From Streptomyces sp. RB17 (lineage in GTDB: Bacteria > Actinomycetota > Actinomycetes > Streptomycetales > Streptomycetaceae): a stretch of DNA of 64,000 nucleotides. Under the pieces are notes generated by a model. That model was not told the origin of the DNA. It worked only from the letters and a program-made list of their open reading frames with translations, and did no database searches. This document shows, piece after piece, positions 41,018 through 49,727 of the stretch. Position 1 is the stretch's first letter. The number at the start of each line of letters is the position of its first letter. A program made the position numbers and the translations under genes. The stretch is taken from the NCBI RefSeq assembly GCF_009604455.1, contig NZ_WEGL01000012.1, forward strand, positions 1 through 64,000, given 5' to 3'.

Positions 41018-43636
41018 TCAGGTCAGGACGAGTTCCAGTACGGTGACCGAGAGCGGCGGCACGGTGCTGGTGAAGGACGCTGCCGCACCGGTGACTGTGC
41101 TCGTCCTGGGCACCAAGGTGTTGGGTTCCGTCAGCGTGTTGGTGGCGGTGCGCGAGGGGCCGGTCAGGACCGTCGCGGTGGCCTGCCTCTTGACTCCCTT
41201 GGCCAGCCCCTTCAGTTCGACCGGCACGTTCACCTTCTCCGTCCCGCTGTTGACGACCGCGAGGTAGAGGCGATTCCCGGAGCGGGTGGCCACGGTGGCG
41301 AGGCCGGGCAGCGCACGTGCGGTGGCCGGCAGCACCGTGTTGCCGAGCCTGTTCGTCAGCATGTGCTGTGCCCAGTAGCTGGGCGACACGTAGCTGGTCA
41401 GGTTGTCGTAGGCGATCAGGTTGGTGGCCCAGACGTTGTTCCTGACGTGCGAGAAGAGCGGCGCGTAGCACTCCATGAGGACCTGGTCCGAGTTGCGGAT
41501 CAGCCCGGCCAGCCAAGCGGCGTCGCCGAGCGCCGCGTTGAGGTCGGGTGTGGGGCGGCCCTCCTGCGCGGCCCACTCTCCGACGAAGACCTTCGTCGAA
41601 CTGCGGTCCCGGTTGTCGTACTTGTGGGTGGAGGCCTGGGCCGCGGACGGCGCGAGGTAGTAGTGCTCGTCGATCAGGTCCGGCGTGCGGCTGGTCACGG
41701 ACGTCGTGGCGATCAGCTTCAGATGCGGGTACTTCGCCTTGATCGCGTCGTGGAAGGCCGCGAACCGCTCGTCGTACGACCCCGAGGAGTCGAACCAGTC
41801 CTCGTTGCCGATCTCCACGAACTCCAGTGGAAACGGCTCCGGATGCCCGTCGGCGGCACGCCGTGCGCCCCACGTGCTGGTGACGGGACCGGTGACGTAC
41901 TCGATCTCGTCGAGTGCGTCCTGGACGAATGGTTTGAGCGCGTCGCCGGTGACATGGTCACCCTTGAGCGCGTAGCCGGCGTAGACGGCGAGGACCGGCT
42001 GGGCGTGCATGTCCTCGACCCACTCCAGGTATTCGAGGAGTCCGAGGCCGTCCGTGGACCAGTAGCCCCAGGCGTCGTCCATGTGGCCGGGGCGTTCCCA
42101 GGCCGGACCGATCGTGTTCTTCCAGTTGAACCGTGTCGCGATGGTGTTGCCCTCAAGGAAGTTGCCGCCGGGGAAGCGCAGGAACTTCGGCTTCAGAGCG
42201 ACCAGTTTGTCCATCAGGTCGATGCGCAGTCCGTTGGGCCGGTCGTTGTAGGTGGGCGGGAAGAGGGACACGTGCTGGAGCCACAGGGTCTCGCCCGCGG
42301 CCGCGGGGTCGGCCGTGGTGACGGTCAGCCTCGCGTCGCCGGCCACGGGGGTGCGCGAACCGGTGCGCAGGGTCAGCTCGAACGGGCGGTCGGGGAAGGC
42401 GGTGCCGACGTGCGGAACGTGGGCGGACGCGTACACCGTCGCGCCGTCCGCGGACTCGATGGCCACCGTGAGCGGGCCCATGCGTCGCGAGGCCTTGGCG
42501 AACAGCCGGGCAGTGTAGGTGGTTCCGGGTCGCACCGGTATGCCCCAGAAGCCGTCGTTGGCGACGCCGGCCCGGTTTCCGGCGCCGGTGCCGCTCGGCA
42601 GCACGACCTTGAGGGAACGGTTGAGCGCGGCGTTGAGCGGGGTGGTGGTGTCGAGTGCGAGGGTCGCTGCGCCGACGGCGGACCAGTGGACGGGCGTGGT
42701 GTCGCTGGCCATCATCGAGCGGTTCTGGACCAGTTCGGCGTAGATGCCGCCCTCACCGGAGTGGTTGATGTCCTCGAACATCAAACCGGGGAGGATGGGG
42801 GACACGGCGTGCGCGGGGTTGGCGACGTCCACGCTGAGCAGCGGTGTCGTGGTCTCCACCGGCACCCCGGCCAGCGCCGCGACCTGGTCGGAGGTGAGGG
42901 CGGTCGGGAACATCCGTACGTCGTCGATCAGGCCGTGCCACTGGTCGACGTGCCCACCGCCGTAGAGCGCACGGCCGATGGCGGTGTCCCCGCTGCCGGC
43001 CCAGCCCGCGGTGTAGGCGGTCTCCCCCTCCAGCACGCCGTTGACGTAGAGGCGGATGACGCCGGCGGTCGGGTCGCTGACGCCGGCCAGGTGCGTCCAG
43101 GTGTTGGTGCTGGGCGCCGAGGCGGCTGCCGCCACCGCGGCGCTCTGGGTGGCGTCCGAGGCCAGCCGGGCGAACGCGAAGGTGCCGGTGTCGTCGCGCA
43201 ACCCCAGGTAGAAGGAGCTGACGACCTTGCCGTCGATGCTGACGGCGGTCTGGTAGCCGCCGAGTTGCGCGAGGTTGACCCAGGCGCCCACCGAGAACGC
43301 CTTGGAGGTGTCGAGGGCCGGCCCGGACGCCGTGGCGTTGCCGCCTGCCGTGAGGCTCAGGCTGTGGCTGCCGACCTTGCCGGTGTCCCAGCCGGCCGCG
43401 CCCTGGAGCGTCGCGGTGCGTTGGTTGCCGGAGGAGTCGGCGGCCGAGGTGCCGGAGCCTTCGTCGAAGGTCCAGTGGGCGGCTGCGGCGGGGAGGTCCG
43501 CGGCAGTGGCACGTGCGGTGGTGCCGGTGAGTTCCGCGGCCCCGGCGGGAGCGGCGGCGGCGAAGGTCCCGGCGAGGGAGGCGGCGCCCAGGACGGTGAG
43601 GACGGTTCTGCGCGGCACTCCGGCTTGTGAAGACAT
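41018..43636 (-). CDS. Secreted GH51-type alpha-L-arabinofuranosidase with LamG domain
   Basis: An 872-residue secreted glycosidase. A twin-arginine-like signal (PRRTVLTVLGAASLAGT) is followed by a LamG/concanavalin-like domain (residues ~50-240; WTFDEGSGTSAADSSGN, IDDVRMFPTAL), a family-4/9-like carbohydrate-binding segment (~320-460) and the GH51 core (~460-780): KFLRFPGGNFLEG, VEIGNEDWF with the acid/base Glu, and FVGEWAA with the nucleophile Glu. A beta-sandwich closes the protein. It removes arabinose from plant polysaccharides. AAGGAG lies nine bases before ATG 43636. It stands alone, next to a recombinase scar. Confidence 0.87.
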   Translation of the reverse strand: MSSQAGVPRRTVLTVLGAASLAGTFAAAAPAGAAELTGTTARATAADLPAAAAHWTFDEGSGTSAADSSGNQRTATLQGAAGWDTGKVGSHSLSLTAGGNATASGPALDTSKAFSVGAWVNLAQLGGYQTAVSIDGKVVSSFYLGLRDDTGTFAFARLASDATQSAAVAAAASAPSTNTWTHLAGVSDPTAGVIRLYVNGVLEGETAYTAGWAGSGDTAIGRALYGGGHVDQWHGLIDDVRMFPTALTSDQVAALAGVPVETTTPLLSVDVANPAHAVSPILPGLMFEDINHSGEGGIYAELVQNRSMMASDTTPVHWSAVGAATLALDTTTPLNAALNRSLKVVLPSGTGAGNRAGVANDGFWGIPVRPGTTYTARLFAKASRRMGPLTVAIESADGATVYASAHVPHVGTAFPDRPFELTLRTGSRTPVAGDARLTVTTADPAAAGETLWLQHVSLFPPTYNDRPNGLRIDLMDKLVALKPKFLRFPGGNFLEGNTIATRFNWKNTIGPAWERPGHMDDAWGYWSTDGLGLLEYLEWVEDMHAQPVLAVYAGYALKGDHVTGDALKPFVQDALDEIEYVTGPVTSTWGARRAADGHPEPFPLEFVEIGNEDWFDSSGSYDERFAAFHDAIKAKYPHLKLIATTSVTSRTPDLIDEHYYLAPSAAQASTHKYDNRDRSSTKVFVGEWAAQEGRPTPDLNAALGDAAWLAGLIRNSDQVLMECYAPLFSHVRNNVWATNLIAYDNLTSYVSPSYWAQHMLTNRLGNTVLPATARALPGLATVATRSGNRLYLAVVNSGTEKVNVPVELKGLAKGVKRQATATVLTGPSRTATNTLTEPNTLVPRTSTVTGAAASFTSTVPPLSVTVLELVLT

Positions 43637-44215
43637 GCGGCTGCGGCTCCTTGTTCGAGATACCGGACAGTGATCGATACTTCGAGCAGCAGGGATCTTA
43701 AGGTGTCGGCGAGGCCCGTCAACACCCCTCGTACGGCAATGCTTCTCCGGGCACGGCGGAGGTCCACTTGATCACGGAGGGGGGCGGGCCTGCCGCTCCG
43801 CGTCGGCATCTCGGCCGCGAGCACCCACGACAGTCTGGGCCCTCGCGCTCGGGTGCCCGGGACACCGCCCGTCCGGTCCCGCCGCGGACCCCGGCGGCGG
43901 CGCCCCGCCAAGCCCCGTGCGGACAAGGGGATACGACTACGACTGCCGCCTGCGCCGTTGGCTCCGCCGCCGCACCATCGTGCCGCGTGTCGCCCGTCGC
44001 CCGTCGCCCGTCGCCCGTCGCCCGAATGGGCATCGAGCCGGCGGCCCGTCCGGGCGACATCGGTCGGCTGCCGAGGGCACGGTCAGTCGACTGAGCGGCA
44101 TCCGGCTCCCGCGCGGGCGATTCGAGCGCACATCGGACCACGTCCTCGCCTTCGTCGTCCATCGCCGCCACCCGCATTGCCACCGACGCCTCAACCGGGC
44201 GGCTGCGCAGCCATA
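43637..44215. other. Non-coding region with a heptamer repeat
   Basis: No supported gene. The first 100 bases upstream of the arabinofuranosidase are AT-richer (about 43660-43705) and probably hold its promoter. The rest is GC-rich with open but unconvincing frames and a short tandem repeat. Confidence 0.4.
43991..44024. repeat. CGCCCGT tandem repeat, about five copies
   Basis: Four full copies of CGCCCGT and a fifth lacking the last base lie head to tail. This is a simple-sequence expansion in a non-coding stretch; no function is evident. Confidence 0.85.
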
Positions 44216-44224
44216 ATGCACGGC

Positions 44225-44839
44225 ATGTCGCTTCACGGAACCGACGCATACAGGGGCAACGACGCACTGCCTGTGCTGGTCCGGCGAGCCGTCGAGGCGG
44301 CGCGCACACACGGGTTCGCGTTCTCCTGCCGGCCCGAACAGGGGCGTCTGCTCCAGGTGCTGGCCGCAGGAGCACCCCACAGCATCGCCGAGACCGGCAC
44401 GGGCTGCGGTGTCGGCCTTGCCTGGCTGGCCTCGGGCGCCTCTCCGGGCACCCGGCTGATCAGCATCGAACGGGATCAGCGACGAGCCCGTATCGCCGCG
44501 GACGTCTTCCGTGACTGCGACCATGTCGAGGTCCTCCACGGCGACTGGCAGCGCATCGAGGAATACGGCCCCTACGACCTGCTCGTGCTCGACGGCGGGG
44601 GCCAGGCCAAGGGCGACGGCACCGCAGACCCCGCACGTCTGCTCGCCGCCGGCGGCACGGTCGTGATCGACGACTTCACCCCGGCCACAACCTGGCCACC
44701 GCACTTCGATGGCGCGCCCGACGAATCCCGACTTCACTGGCTCGAACATCCCGAACTCCGAGCGGCTGAACTCCGCCTCGCGGCAGACCTCAGCGTGATC
44801 GTCGGTACGCGTCTGCCGACCAGCAGAACCCGAGCCTGA
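44225..44839 (+). CDS. O-methyltransferase-like SAM-dependent protein
   Basis: A class I methyltransferase of 204 residues resembling the O-methyltransferase (type 3/24) group. ETGTGCGVGLAWLASGA is motif I, TRLISIERDQRRARIAADVF the SAM ribose-binding region, VLHGDWQRI motif II, YDLLVLDGGGQA motif IV, and GGTVVIDDFTPATTW the metal/active-site block with the DD pair. The substrate is unknown. ATG 44225 is chosen; ATG 44216 is equally in frame and neither has a clear ribosome site. Confidence 0.75.
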   Translation: MSLHGTDAYRGNDALPVLVRRAVEAARTHGFAFSCRPEQGRLLQVLAAGAPHSIAETGTGCGVGLAWLASGASPGTRLISIERDQRRARIAADVFRDCDHVEVLHGDWQRIEEYGPYDLLVLDGGGQAKGDGTADPARLLAAGGTVVIDDFTPATTWPPHFDGAPDESRLHWLEHPELRAAELRLAADLSVIVGTRLPTSRTRA

Positions 44840-44949
44840 CGAAGCACTACGAGGAAGGCGCCCGCCCCATCCGCCCGGTTCCGTGCGACGGACCGGCCCT
44901 CCGGCCGCGTAGAGCAGACGACGGATTCACCCACGGAGGGGACTGCACA

Positions 44950-45993
44950 GTGACAGGGCGTGCACTCAAGGGGGCACTGAGGGGTGCCAGGGGTACGGCG
45001 GTCGCGGCGGCGGCGATGGCCGTCCTGACCGCGTCGCAGGCGCCGGCGGCGGTCTCGGCCGAGGCCGCCGAGCCCGCGCGGAAGGCGGCGCCCGCCGAGC
45101 ACGGCCCCAGCGTGTCCGGCAACACCCCGTACCGCACCGGCCTTCCCCCACTGCGGACGCGGAAGAACGGCTCGTCACCGGGAGCGACGGTCGGCGGCGC
45201 CCTGCCCGCGAGCGTGTTCGCCGCATACCGGCGTGCCGAGGAGGAACTGGCGCACAGCGCGCCCGGCTGCCGGCTGCGCTGGCAACTGCTGGCCGCGATC
45301 GGCCAGGTGGAGTCCGGGCAGGCATGGGGCGGCCGGGTGACCCCGGACGGTACGACCGTCACGCCCATCCTCGGCCCGCGGCTGACCGGCGGCGCCTTCG
45401 CCGTCGTACCGGACACCGACGGCGGCGCGTACGACGGGGACGCGGTGTACGACCGCGCGGTCGGCCCGATGCAGTTCATTCCGTCCACCTGGGCCCGCTG
45501 GGGCGCGGACGGCAACGGCGACGGACGGTCGGACCCGAACAACGTCTACGACGCGGCGCTCGCCGCCGGCCGCTACCTGTGCGCGGGCGGCCGGGACCTG
45601 TCGAACCCCGCCGACCTGGACCGGGCGATCCTGGGCTACAACCACTCGGACGCCTATCTGCGCACCGTCAAGGCCTGGTACGCGTATTACCTGACCGGAC
45701 ACCGCGTGGTGCCGGACGCGTCCACCGGATCCCGGTCGGACCGGCCGAAGCCGTCCCGCCCCAAGAGGCCGAAGCCCTCGCCCTCGAAGCCCTCGGACGA
45801 CCGTAAGCCGGGCCCTGGTCCCTCGCGCACGCCGTCGGCGCCGCCCGCCTCACCCTCCCCCAGCCCGTCGGGTCCGGCCGGCGTGCCGAAGGCGTCCGGG
45901 ATGCCGCCGGTCCCCGTCCCCGAGCCGACTCTCACGCTGCCCGGCGGCGGTGTGCTGCCCGACGCGGGGCCGCTGACCATCGGCAACGGCTAG
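44950..45993 (+). CDS. Secreted lytic transglycosylase (SLT/MltB-like)
   Basis: A secreted 347-residue murein transglycosylase that cleaves glycan strands to 1,6-anhydro-MurNAc ends. It has a signal peptide (residues ~12-42), then a catalytic domain (~75-255) with LLAAIGQVESGQAWGG (catalytic Glu in the VESG motif), GPMQFIPSTWARWGADGNGDG and GYNHSDAYLRTV. The C-terminal 85 residues are a Pro/Lys/Ser-rich wall-spanning tail without a membrane anchor. GTG 44950 is preceded by GGAGGGG at seven bases. Its products are of the kind recycled by AnmK and MurQ elsewhere in this window. Confidence 0.87.
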   Translation: MTGRALKGALRGARGTAVAAAAMAVLTASQAPAAVSAEAAEPARKAAPAEHGPSVSGNTPYRTGLPPLRTRKNGSSPGATVGGALPASVFAAYRRAEEELAHSAPGCRLRWQLLAAIGQVESGQAWGGRVTPDGTTVTPILGPRLTGGAFAVVPDTDGGAYDGDAVYDRAVGPMQFIPSTWARWGADGNGDGRSDPNNVYDAALAAGRYLCAGGRDLSNPADLDRAILGYNHSDAYLRTVKAWYAYYLTGHRVVPDASTGSRSDRPKPSRPKRPKPSPSKPSDDRKPGPGPSRTPSAPPASPSPSPSGPAGVPKASGMPPVPVPEPTLTLPGGGVLPDAGPLTIGNG

Positions 45994-46094
45994 AACACGA
46001 TGGGCGTCTCCCCCTCCACAAGCACGACTACCCGGCGGTAATGTCGCCACCCGCCGGAAGCACAGGACCGGCGGGTGAGTGCGAAGGGGCCCTC

Positions 46095-47093
46095 ATGGCG
46101 ACGGACATGCCTGCGGACACAGCGGCCGCCGAGGAGCGTTGGCAGCGCATGTGGAGCCATCGCGAGCAACTGCTGAAGGTGGCCCGGCGACGCTCCATGA
46201 GCCAGGAGGACGCCGAGGACGCCGTGCACGAGGCGATGTTGCGGGCCGCGGAACGCCCGGACCTCGACGACGAGCGGCTCGGCGCCTGGCTGACGACGGT
46301 GACGATGCGGCTGTGCGTCGACCGGTACCGGCAGGTCAACCGCGAGGCCGAGGTGAGCACCCGCCCCACGCTCGTCGCGCCGGGCCCGGTACCCGTCGAG
46401 GAGGCGGTGTGCGACCGGGCCGAGGCGAAGTGGCTCGCCGTGCGCAGCGGTGAGCTGCCCGCCCGGCAGGCGGAGGCGCTCCGGCTGAAGTCCGAGGACC
46501 TGGACGTGAGCCAGGTCGCGGTGCGGATGGGGCTCAGCTACCGGACCGTCGAGTCGCTGCTCGCCCGGGCCCGGCGGACGCTGCGCGCCTCGCTGGCCGG
46601 GACGCTCGGGCTGGTGCTGTTCCTGGTCGGGCGCGGGCGGCTGCGCGGGGGTGGCAAGGCCCAGGCGGTGGCGGTGACCTCGACGGCGGCGACCCTGGTG
46701 GTGGCGGGGTTCGTGCTGCCGTACGCGCTCGGCGGGGGCGGTGCCGCGACCGCTCCGGCGCCGCACCCGGCGAAGTCCCGTGCGGTGGCGCAGGAGCTCC
46801 GGAACCACACCAGGGAGCCGGTGCGTGCTCCGCGGACGCGCTGGGCGTCGACGGCCCCGACGCGGACGACGGTCCGGCCGTCCGCCGGCGAGTCCGCCGC
46901 ACCTCTCTCCGCACCGCCCCTGCCCAAGGTCTCGACGCCTCCGCTTCCGGACCTGCCGGTGAAGGCCGCGGTGCCGTCGGTGCCGCCGGTTCCCTCACTG
47001 CCCTCACTGCCCTCACTGCCCTCGGCACCCCCGCTCCCGTCCGCCTCCCTCCCCGTACCCACCGCGAGCGTGACCGCCCCGAAGCTGCCGTAG
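46095..47093 (+). CDS. Sigma-70/ECF-type factor with membrane anchor and Pro-rich tail
   Basis: A 332-residue protein. Residues ~22-85 form sigma region 2 (DAEDAVHEAMLRAAERP, LGAWLTTVTMRLCVDRYR). Residues ~115-165 form region 4 (ELPARQAEALRLKSEDLDVS, GLSYRTVESLLARARRTLR). These are followed by a hydrophobic patch (~167-179), a membrane segment (~190-212; VAVTSTAATLVVAGFVLPYA) and a ~120-residue outside tail rich in Pro, Ser and Leu (PSLPSLPSLPS). ECF factors normally end after region 4, so the anchor is an added feature. GAAGG lies 7-8 bases before ATG 46095. It ends 109 bp before the mce operon and may control it or respond to envelope state (inference). Confidence 0.78.
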   Translation: MATDMPADTAAAEERWQRMWSHREQLLKVARRRSMSQEDAEDAVHEAMLRAAERPDLDDERLGAWLTTVTMRLCVDRYRQVNREAEVSTRPTLVAPGPVPVEEAVCDRAEAKWLAVRSGELPARQAEALRLKSEDLDVSQVAVRMGLSYRTVESLLARARRTLRASLAGTLGLVLFLVGRGRLRGGGKAQAVAVTSTAATLVVAGFVLPYALGGGGAATAPAPHPAKSRAVAQELRNHTREPVRAPRTRWASTAPTRTTVRPSAGESAAPLSAPPLPKVSTPPLPDLPVKAAVPSVPPVPSLPSLPSLPSAPPLPSASLPVPTASVTAPKLP

Positions 47094-47202
47094 CACGCCG
47101 TAAACGCGTCCGAAAAAAATTCCCGGTCGCCGCGACGGACGCCCCGCCCCTCCCCGTAGAGCAGATGTCGGAGCTGCTCCACGGGCGAAGGGTGGAACCC
47201 GG

Positions 47203-48132
47203 ATGGGTGTCGAGATCTGTGTGGAAGGGCTGACCAAGTCCTTCGGCCACCAGGTCATCTGGCAGGACGTCTCGCTGACGCTGCCCGCCGGCGAGGTCTC
47301 GGTGATGCTCGGCCCCTCGGGGACGGGCAAGTCGGTCTTCCTCAAGACGCTCGTGGGGCTGCTGAAGCCGGAACGCGGCTCCATCACGATCCAGGGCCGG
47401 GACATCACCAGGCTCCGAGAGCACGACCTGTACGAGGTGCGGAAGCTCTTCGGCGTGCTGTTCCAGGACGGCGCGCTGTTCGGCTCGATGAACCTGTACG
47501 ACAACATCGCCTTCCCGCTGCGCGAGCACACCCGTAAGTCCGAGAGCGAGATCCGGCGCATCGTGCTGGAGAAGATGGACATGGTCGGGCTGATCGGCGC
47601 CGAGGAGAAGCTGCCCGGCGAGATCTCCGGCGGTATGCGCAAGCGTGCCGGGCTCGCCCGCGCCCTGGTCCTCGACCCGGAGATCATCCTGTTCGACGAG
47701 CCGGACTCGGGCCTGGACCCGGTCCGCGTGGCCTACCTCAACCAGCTCATCGTCGACCTCAACGCACAGATCGACGCGACCTTCCTGATCGTCACCCACG
47801 ACATCGCCTCGGCCCGCCTGGTCCCGGACAACATCGGGCTGCTGTTCCGGCGCGAGCTGGTGCTGTTCGGGCCCCGCGAGGAGCTGCTGACCAGTGACGA
47901 GCCCGTCGTACGGCAGTTCCTGAACGGCCGGATGCAGGGGCCGATCGGCATGGCGGAGGAGAAGGACGCGGCCCAGGTCGAGCAGGAGCTGGCCCAGATC
48001 GACGAGGGTCCACGAGTCCGGGACCTGACTCCCCGCCTGCTGCCCGGCCCCGGCATCACCCGCCCGCCCCGCTGGGAGGCGATCGCGAGACGCGAGGCGG
48101 AGCTGCACGGGACGGGGGTGAGCAGCCCATGA
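47203..48132 (+). CDS. Mce ABC transporter ATPase (MceG/Mkl-like)
   Basis: The cytoplasmic ATPase (309 residues) powering Mce lipid uptake, of the MlaF/Mkl family. GPSGTGKSVFLK is Walker A, LFQDGALFGSM the Q loop typical of MlaF, EISGGMRKRAGLARAL the signature with the family's GGM, IILFDEPDSGLDP Walker B, and LIVTHD the switch His. A ~60-residue C-terminal extension (QFLNGRMQGPIG...) is of the Mkl type and contacts the permease in relatives. It is the first gene of the mce operon and overlaps the next by ATGA. Confidence 0.9.
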   Translation: MGVEICVEGLTKSFGHQVIWQDVSLTLPAGEVSVMLGPSGTGKSVFLKTLVGLLKPERGSITIQGRDITRLREHDLYEVRKLFGVLFQDGALFGSMNLYDNIAFPLREHTRKSESEIRRIVLEKMDMVGLIGAEEKLPGEISGGMRKRAGLARALVLDPEIILFDEPDSGLDPVRVAYLNQLIVDLNAQIDATFLIVTHDIASARLVPDNIGLLFRRELVLFGPREELLTSDEPVVRQFLNGRMQGPIGMAEEKDAAQVEQELAQIDEGPRVRDLTPRLLPGPGITRPPRWEAIARREAELHGTGVSSP

Positions 48133-48899
48133 GGCTCTCCCCGACAGGTGCGCTCCGGCACTCGGGCAACCTCTTCGCGATGGCACTGGACGTCGTCCGG
48201 GCCCTGCCCCGACGGCCCTTCCAGGCACGGGAGTTCATCCAGCAGGCGTGGTTCGTGGCGAGTGTCACGATTCTGCCGACGGCGTTGGTCTCGATCCCCT
48301 TCGGGGCGGTCATCGCGCTGCAGATCGGCAGCCTGACCCGGCAGCTCGGCGCACAGTCCTTCTCCGGTGCCGCGTCCGTGCTCGCGGTGCTGCGCGAGGC
48401 CTCGCCGATCGTCACCGCGCTGCTGATCGCGGGCGCGGGCGGCACGGCGATCTGCGCGGACCTCGGGGCGCGCAAGATCCGCGACGAGATCGACGCGATG
48501 CAGGTGCTCGGCATCGACCCGATCCACCGGCTCGTCGTACCGCGCGTGCTGGCGTCGATGGTCGTGGCCGTGCTGCTCAACGGCCTCGTCTCGGTCGTCG
48601 GTGTCGCGGGCGGCTATTTCTTCAACGTCGTCCTCCAGCACGGGACGCCCGGCGCCTACCTGGCCTCCTTCACCACCCTCGCCCAGCTGTCCGACCTGTG
48701 GGCGGCGGAGATCAAGGCACTCGTGTTCGGGGCCATCGCGGCGATCGTCGCCTCGTACAAGGGGCTGACGGCACAGGGCGGTCCGAAGGGCGTGGGCGAC
48801 GCCGTCAACCAGTCCGTGGTGATCACCTTCATGTTGCTGTTCGTGACCAACTTCGTGATGACCGCGGTGTACTTCCAGGTCGTCCCGCAGAGGGGTTAG
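48129..48899 (+). CDS. Mce permease YrbE, first copy
   Basis: An MlaE/YrbE-type permease of 256 residues with five or six membrane helices. The characteristic coupling region reads LLIAGAGGTAICADLGARKI followed by EIDAMQVLGIDP. It pairs with the second YrbE to form the inner-membrane channel below the MCE tube. The start codon overlaps the ATPase stop by 4 nt. Confidence 0.92.
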   Translation: MRLSPTGALRHSGNLFAMALDVVRALPRRPFQAREFIQQAWFVASVTILPTALVSIPFGAVIALQIGSLTRQLGAQSFSGAASVLAVLREASPIVTALLIAGAGGTAICADLGARKIRDEIDAMQVLGIDPIHRLVVPRVLASMVVAVLLNGLVSVVGVAGGYFFNVVLQHGTPGAYLASFTTLAQLSDLWAAEIKALVFGAIAAIVASYKGLTAQGGPKGVGDAVNQSVVITFMLLFVTNFVMTAVYFQVVPQRG

Positions 48900-48902
48900 C
48901 CG

Positions 48903-49727
48903 ATGAGACCGAGGAAAGTCCTCGACCGCCCCTTGCGCTCACTCGAAGAGCTGGGCACCCAGCTGTCCTTCTACGGGCGCTCGCTCGCGTGGACGGGCCG
49001 CACCCTGCGCCGCTACAAGAAGGAGATCCTGCGGCTGCTCGCCGAGGTGAGCTTCGGGCGCGGCGCGCTCGCCGTCGTCGGCGGCACGGTCGGTGTGATC
49101 GCGTTCCTGTCCTTCTTCACCGGCACCGAGGTCGGCCTCCAGGGCTACGCGGCCCTCAACCAGCTCGGCACCTCCAACTTCGTGGCGTTCCTGTCGGCGT
49201 ACTTCAACACCCGGGAGATCGCCCCGCTGGTGGCCGGGCTCGCCCTGTCCGCGACGGTCGGCGCCGGGTTCACCGCGCAGCTCGGTGCCATGCGGATCAG
49301 CGAGGAGACCGACGCGCTGGAGGTGATGGGCGTCCCGTCGCTGCCGTTCCTGGTGACGACGAGGATGATCGCCGGCTTCGTCGCGGTGATCCCGCTGTAC
49401 GTGATCGGGCTGCTCTCCTCGTACCTGGCCGCCCGCACCATCACCACCGGCTACTACGGGCAGTCGACGGGCACGTACGACCACTACTTCCACCAGTACC
49501 TGCCGCCCGTCGACGTGTTCTGGTCCTTCGGCAAGGTGATCGTCTTCGCCGTGCTGATCATCCTGGTGCACTGCTACTACGGCTACCACGCGAGCGGCGG
49601 CCCGGCGGGCGTCGGTGTCGCGGTGGGCCGTGCGGTGCGGACCTCGATCGTCGCCATCAACGTCCTGGACTTCTTCCTGAGCCTCGCGATCTGGGGCGCC
49701 ACCACGACCGTACGGATAGCGGGGTGA
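48903..49727 (+). CDS. Mce permease YrbE, second copy
   Basis: The second YrbE permease of 274 residues. It has a longer N-terminal amphipathic helix (SLEELGTQLSFYGRSLAW) before the membrane helices and the conserved block SATVGAGFTAQLGAMRISEE, then ALEVMGVPSLPF. Together with the previous gene it makes the usual YrbE-A/B heterodimer of actinobacterial mce loci. The gap to the previous stop is 3 bp. Confidence 0.92.
   Translation: MRPRKVLDRPLRSLEELGTQLSFYGRSLAWTGRTLRRYKKEILRLLAEVSFGRGALAVVGGTVGVIAFLSFFTGTEVGLQGYAALNQLGTSNFVAFLSAYFNTREIAPLVAGLALSATVGAGFTAQLGAMRISEETDALEVMGVPSLPFLVTTRMIAGFVAVIPLYVIGLLSSYLAARTITTGYYGQSTGTYDHYFHQYLPPVDVFWSFGKVIVFAVLIILVHCYYGYHASGGPAGVGVAVGRAVRTSIVAINVLDFFLSLAIWGATTTVRIAG

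Noticed and set aside
43991..44024. CRISPR or iteron array
   Set aside because: Units are only 7 bp, contiguous and few; a simple-sequence expansion explains them.
43719..44375. Minus-strand 218-codon frame opposite the methyltransferase start
   Set aside because: Low-complexity Arg/Ala/Gly composition, crosses a tandem repeat and overlaps a convincing gene; a GC-rich shadow.
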